A stretch of DNA of 64,000 bases from an uncultured beta proteobacterium (lineage in GTDB: Bacteria; Pseudomonadota; Gammaproteobacteria; Burkholderiales; SG8-39), in NCBI GenBank assembly GCA_902826155.1, contig CADEDU010000012.1, positions 56,041-120,040 of the forward strand, read 5' to 3'. Under the pieces are notes generated by a model that searched no databases, was not told the origin of the DNA, and worked only from the letters and a program-made list of their open reading frames with translations. Positions 60,968 through 64,000 of the stretch are shown here, one piece after another; within the stretch, counting starts at the first letter, position 1, and every line of letters begins with the position of its first letter. Both the position numbers and the translations under genes were made by a program.

Positions 60968-61654
60968 TCAAGGCATCGCCTTCTTCGGCCGCAGGCCATG
61001 CTGTCGGTGCGGATGGAGGTACTTGCCACGATCGGCCACGAAGGCATCCCGACACTCCCGCGCGCAGAAGTAGGGATCGACCCCGACGAGCACGCCGCTG
61101 TCGGCGGCGAATCGGTGGGGCGGTATCACCAGGTTGGTCGGCGCCGGCACGTTCTTGAAAACCCGTCCAGCGAGATCGAACTTCGATCCATGACAGGGGC
61201 AGTAGAAGCCGCCGGGCCAATCGCTCCCGATGTCGGCAGCGTCCGGCGTTGGCCGAAACGTCGGGATGCAACCGAGATGGGTGCACAGACCCTCCATGAC
61301 GGCGAACGCCGGCCGCACGGAGCGCTCGGCGTTGCGGGTGTAGGTAGGCTGGTCGGAGCGCCGCGGAGTCGGATCCGCGAGCAGATCGTCGTGCCGGGAC
61401 AGCGCGGCGAGCATCTCGGGCGTGCGCCTTAGCACGAACACTGGCTTGCCGCGCCATTCGACCGTGCGCAGTTCGCCGCGCTGCATGCCTCGCAGTTCGA
61501 CCTCGACCGGCGCGCCGAGTGCGCGTGCCTTTTCGCTCGGCGCCATCGATGCCACGAACGGGACTGCGCTGGCAATCAGGCCGGCACCGCCGGCGGCCGT
61601 CGTGCCGGTGAGCCAGAGGTGGCGATCGTGGTCGAAGGGAAAGGTGGTGGACAT
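60968..61654 (-). CDS. petA: Rieske iron-sulfur subunit of the cytochrome bc1 complex fused to a YHS-like tail
   Basis: A 228-residue protein. Residues 1-~195 are the ubiquinol-cytochrome c reductase Rieske subunit: N-terminal membrane helix, 'VEWRGKPVFVLRRTPEMLAA', and the [2Fe-2S] ligands in 'CTHLGCIPT' and 'CPCHGSKFDLAGRVF'. The usual end is replaced by 'DPYFCARECRDAFVADRGKY', a YHS-type metal-binding tail. The N-terminus has 'RHLWLTGTTAAGG' where a twin-arginine motif is normal, so export may be impaired. No cytochrome b or c1 gene follows. Either an extra copy or a remnant. Confidence 0.82.
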   Translation of the reverse strand: MSTTFPFDHDRHLWLTGTTAAGGAGLIASAVPFVASMAPSEKARALGAPVEVELRGMQRGELRTVEWRGKPVFVLRRTPEMLAALSRHDDLLADPTPRRSDQPTYTRNAERSVRPAFAVMEGLCTHLGCIPTFRPTPDAADIGSDWPGGFYCPCHGSKFDLAGRVFKNVPAPTNLVIPPHRFAADSGVLVGVDPYFCARECRDAFVADRGKYLHPHRQHGLRPKKAMP

Positions 61655-61711
61655 GGCGTTCTCCTTTCCGAGTGGGCGTTTGCGATGCCAGGTCGTGTGC
61701 GTCGAGACACC

Positions 61712-62023
61712 TCAGGCGGCACGCGCTCGATGGCCGATCGAGGGCACGAAACGTGGCGTGCGCACGGCGCGGGCGTCAGATTCGGCGCCGAACCGTGCCC
61801 GCTTCGCGGCCTCTTCCGATATCGCCAGCCGCGAATGCATCAGCACCAGGATTGGGAATATCAGCAAGTCCAGCAATACGACGACGAAGGCGGCGAGTTC
61901 ACCAAACGTGCGCCAGTCGCGCGCCGTCTGCGGCTTGAAGAAACGGAAGGCGAACATAATGAAGATCGCCGGGTTGATGATGGCCAGCATCCACAGGCCG
62001 TAGGCCGGCGTGTCCTGGTTCAT
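61712..62023 (-). pseudogene. Isoprenylcysteine-methyltransferase-like membrane protein, internally deleted
   Basis: A 103-residue frame. The N-terminal half ('PAYGLWMLAIINPAIFIMFA', 'FFKPQTARDWRTFG') is the start of a methyltransferase-family membrane protein that is normally about 220 residues. The C-terminal half ('RLAISEEAAKRARFG', 'AVRTPRFVP') is its usual end. The middle (about 110 residues with the SAM site) is missing, joined in frame. ATG 62023 overlaps the DUF2933 stop (ATGA). Confidence 0.65.
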
Positions 62024-62316
62024 GGTGGGCCCCCGCTCTTGTCGGAGCGCTGTGGCGTGGCCTGTGATTCCGGCGGACGGGTGTGCTGTGCATGGCCACC
62101 ACCATGGCCACCATGACCGCGGTGCATGAAGACGTGCATCAGTGGGCATGCCAAGAGCAGCAGGAGAATCCAGTTGCCCGTCACATGATTCCAGTGCTCA
62201 CGCAGCAGGTAGAAGCCGCCGATGACGGCAATCGTCCCAAGCGCGACCTTCAACGGTCGGCCGAACCCGGTGATTGGTGTCGCGGCGGGGTTGTGTTCGT
62301 GATGGTTTGTGCTCAT
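62020..62316 (-). CDS. DUF2933 domain protein
   Basis: A 98-residue protein with one membrane segment and a His-rich end. 'RPLKVALGTIAVIGGFYLLR' and 'HWNHVTGNWILLLLLACPLM' are the DUF2933 core, followed by 'HVFMHRGHGGHGGGHAQH', a His/Gly cluster that may bind metal. Such proteins lie near metal-resistance genes in Burkholderiales. AGGA precedes ATG 62316. The stop overlaps the next gene. Confidence 0.85.
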   Translation of the reverse strand: MSTNHHEHNPAATPITGFGRPLKVALGTIAVIGGFYLLREHWNHVTGNWILLLLLACPLMHVFMHRGHGGHGGGHAQHTRPPESQATPQRSDKSGGPP

Positions 62317-62435
62317 TGGAGGAATTTCCTTTCTTGGTCGATCGGCGCGAAAGGCACCAACCGATGCGCTTAAGGTAGACCTTGACATCAGGTGAGGATC
62401 AAGGATTTCGTTGCGACAAGACGCAGCACCTTCGT

Positions 62436-62681
62436 TCAACTGCCGCCGGATGCATCGCGGTCGATCAGCGTTTTGCGTTCTTCGTACTGCTCGGGCGTGA
62501 TCTCGCCGCTGGCCAGCCGCCGACGCAGCACTTCATGCGGCGTCTCGCGCGGGCGGCGGCGCTGTTCGCCCGGGCGGCCCCAGGCGTAGAGCACGACCGC
62601 ACCGATCAGCACCAGCCAGAAGATCCACCACAACCAGTGCATGCCGCCCATGAACAAACCTCCGTCGTAGAACATGTGCAT
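62436..62681 (-). CDS. SHOCT domain small membrane protein
   Basis: An 81-residue protein with one membrane helix ('MHWLWWIFWLVLIGAVVLYA') and a C-terminal SHOCT motif ('VLRRRLASGEITPEQYEERK'). SHOCT is an oligomerisation motif. The start ATG at 62681 (or an ATG two codons later) is preferred over a longer upstream frame that reads through a different gene. It lies beside DUF2933 in the metal/stress block. Confidence 0.85.
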   Translation of the reverse strand: MHMFYDGGLFMGGMHWLWWIFWLVLIGAVVLYAWGRPGEQRRRPRETPHEVLRRRLASGEITPEQYEERKTLIDRDASGGS

Positions 62682-62686
62682 CTTCT

Positions 62687-62797
62687 TCAGGCCTTGGGCG
62701 GGTGGGCGGTGCCCTCGACGGGGGTGAAGCCCGATGTTGCCAAGGCGGGGAGCGTTAAAGCGCCAAGCAATGCGGTGGTGACCATATTCAGCATCAT
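62687..62797 (-). CDS. Very small exported peptide or gene stub (36 aa)
   Basis: 'MMLNMVTTALLGALTLPALA' is signal-peptide-like, followed by 16 residues ending 'GTAHPPKA'. It has a GGAGTTC-type element upstream on its strand. It could be a genuine small peptide or the start of a gene truncated by deletion. It ends 5 bases before the SHOCT start region. Confidence 0.4.
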   Translation of the reverse strand: MMLNMVTTALLGALTLPALATSGFTPVEGTAHPPKA

Positions 62798-63087
62798 GAT
62801 TGAACTCCTTAGCTGTCCCGAAGGCTTTCCGGGTTGGTGCCGGGGCTGTGCCTGCGCATGATCGTGAGGCCACTGTAGGAGTCGCATTCCCACGCGACGA
62901 TGGCGTGGAAGTGACAAGTTCGTAATTGTTCAGAGTTGCACCGGAGCTCTGCGATGCCCTGGTCGAGCAAGCGGAATGTTCAACGCCTTGCTTCCTGCGG
63001 GTCTAGATTCGATCCAACCAACCAACCTTCCCTGCCTCCCTCCTTGCTTTCTGACTGCCCTGGCCCGTTACGCCCGCCCATAAGAAA
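62798..63087. other. Intergenic stretch with no gene
   Basis: I see no supported gene or strong motif. It separates the SHOCT block from a porin stub. Confidence 0.5.
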
Positions 63088-63108
63088 GATGGCCGCCCGA
63101 AGGCGGCC
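63088..63108 (-). terminator. Terminator of the porin remnant
   Basis: GGCCGCC (63091-63097) pairs with GGCGGCC (63102-63108) over CGAA; on the minus strand the next bases are AUCUUUCUUA. It would end a minus-strand transcript coming from the porin remnant. Confidence 0.75.
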
Positions 63109-63148
63109 TTTGAACATGCCAAGCCGCTCGCCCCGCGCGAGCGGCGCA

Positions 63149-63199
63149 TCAGAACGCGTGCGTCATCCCGACAGCGACCGCTTGGTTGTTGGTGGCGCC
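63149..63199 (-). pseudogene. Outer-membrane porin, extreme C-terminus
   Basis: The minus strand reads 'GATNNQAVAVGMTHAF' and stop. The terminal Phe and the alternating pattern before it are the closing beta strand of a betaproteobacterial general porin. Everything upstream has been replaced by IS91 relic sequence at about 63200. Confidence 0.75.
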
Positions 63200-63204
63200 G
63201 GGGA

Positions 63205-63500
63205 CCTGCGAGCTACCGCGCGACATCGATGGCACCACCCACGTGGTGATGTCGCCGCTGTAGTTCCTGCAACCTGGAGGGAAAGACAGGGCCCCTCGTC
63301 CCGTCTAGCAGCGCTGGTATCGCCTCCACGCTTGCACCTGATCCGCTTCCACGGTGTGCTCGCCCTCCATGCCAAGTTGCGCGCCCGGGTCGTACCGCCT
63401 CGCGCAGATCAGGACGCGCAGCCCTGAACCGATCATGCGCCCGCGGCCCCCGCGTGCATGCGCCGGGCGCGCCTGCTCAAACGCGTGTTCGCCAGCCCTT
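63205..63500 (+). pseudogene. IS91-family transposase fragment
   Basis: Reading frames resemble the same transposase as at 52955-53390: 'DGTTHVVMSPL' then, after the 35-bp insertion, 'RLHLIRFHGVLALHAKLRAR'. An in-frame TAG and further shifts break it. Confidence 0.75.
63273..63307 (+). repeat. 35-bp GC-rich repeat in IS91 remnant (copy 3)
   Basis: CCTGGAGGGAAAGACAGGGC continuing to CTAG at 63307. Same place in the transposase as copy 2 at 53129-53163. Confidence 0.75.
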
Positions 63501-63639
63501 CTTTCTTCCATCGCGTGCGCGGGCTGCGCGAGCATCGCGCTCGAACCTGCCGTGCCACCTAACGAGAACGTGGTGCCTAAAATCGGCGCCGGGGGCCTGA
63601 ACGGGCCGCTCCCCGCCGATCCGGACCCTCGCCTCGCTG

Positions 63640-63734
63640 CTCAACTGCCCGCCGAGCTGCTCGATTGACTGCATGCCGGGCTGACCCTACGGGCCTCGTG
63701 CGACGAGAAGGGGGTTTGATTTTCATCTATCCTC
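63640..63734 (+). repeat. Repeat C, copy 2
   Basis: Matches 58353-58444. It overlaps the 3' end of the dehydrogenase-like frame, so that gene's original end may have been replaced. Confidence 0.7.
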
Positions 63735-64000
63735 ACGATGCCGAAGACCACCTCCCGAACAGCGTCCGCCGAACTCCGCAGAAGCACCTCCTCGTCCTCG
63801 GACAGCGGGACCTCTAGCACTTGCCTTATGCCGGAGCCGTCGACGATAGCCGGGAGGCTCAGGCATACATCGCGAATCCCATAGTGCCCTTCTACGAGAG
63901 TGGAGACAGTGAGCACGGAGCCTTCGTCGCGCACGAGGGCTTCCACGATACGGGTCAGGGCGGCAGCGATGGCAAAATTCGTCGCTCCTTTACGATGGAT
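63641..64000 (-). CDS. Lactate/malate dehydrogenase-like protein, C-terminal part (5' end outside window)
   Basis: The frame is open from the window edge: 'IHRKGATNFAIAAALTRIVE', 'ALVRDEGSVLTVSTLVEGHY' and 'GIRDVCLSLPAIVDGSG' are the C-terminal domain of L-lactate dehydrogenase (LDH/MDH family), with 'LPAI' near the substrate-binding end. The last ~30 residues ('RIDENQTPFSSHEARRVSP') do not fit and lie in repeat C, so the true end may be altered by insertion. The catalytic His and Arg are outside the window. Confidence 0.82.
   Translation of the reverse strand: MHRKGATNFAIAAALTRIVEALVRDEGSVLTVSTLVEGHYGIRDVCLSLPAIVDGSGIRQVLEVPLSEDEEVLLRSSADAVREVVFGIVRIDENQTPFSSHEARRVSPACSQSSSSAGS

Overview
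The window is high-GC DNA from a betaproteobacterium, most likely Burkholderiales. The reasons are a Bug/TctC-type periplasmic receptor, a lysine/alanine-rich N-terminal extension on RpoD, and the general protein character. This placement is an inference from sequence style; no 16S gene is present. It divides into a chromosomal left arm, a large integrated element carrying a type IVB pilus and a restriction operon, an insertion-sequence graveyard, and an eroded metal/stress right arm.

Left arm (1-9888): the end of a YqeY-like gene, dnaG, rpoD with a good terminator, glutathione reductase, then a minus-strand cluster of a solute-binding protein, a Zn-dependent dehydrogenase and an enolase-superfamily enzyme (probably sugar-acid catabolism). 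A CAT-anticodon tRNA that looks more like lysidine tRNA-Ile2 than elongator tRNA-Met ends this arm and is the likely insertion site of the element that follows.

Integrated element (about 9889 to at least 48963): an AlpA-type regulator; an SSB / RecE-like nuclease / RecT recombination set; a DUF932 protein; a TacA/TacT-type toxin-antitoxin pair with a palindromic operator; and a tight five-gene operon of C5-methyltransferase, MORC-like ATPase, Z1 helicase-like ATPase, PD-(D/E)XK nuclease and Vsr-like nuclease (a restriction system). After these come a PilT-like ATPase, SlyD-like isomerase, small orphan genes, a primase and a TraU-like transfer protein. A sigma-factor-like/ParB-like fusion abuts a compact full-length NusA-like protein, which is the most unusual pair in the window. 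Next are a lytic transglycosylase, an ORF6N moron, an HD-domain membrane protein and a near-continuous pilus operon: TcpQ/PilL end, PilN secretin, PilO-like, PilQ ATPase, PilR, pilins, PilP-like and two large exported proteins. No integrase, VirB4, coupling protein or prepilin peptidase is visible, so the element is either decayed or not organised as a standard integrative conjugative element within this window.

IS graveyard (about 49000-57170): several deletion-scarred fragments of one IS91-family transposase carry the same short repeats inserted in their reading frames. There is an A-B / B-A arrangement of 211 bp and about 435 bp direct repeats holding two copies of a 41-42 codon exported-peptide gene, an isolated C-methyltransferase gene behind a LacI-like palindrome, and a broken large-serine-recombinase transposon.

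Right arm (57170-64000): copper and stress genes (cupredoxin stub, DUF411, truncated CusF-like, MFS transporter, PPK2, Rieske protein, DUF2933, SHOCT protein), a porin stub and the end of a lactate/malate dehydrogenase-like gene. Several are chimeras or internally deleted, so this arm appears to have been reshaped by repeated deletion.
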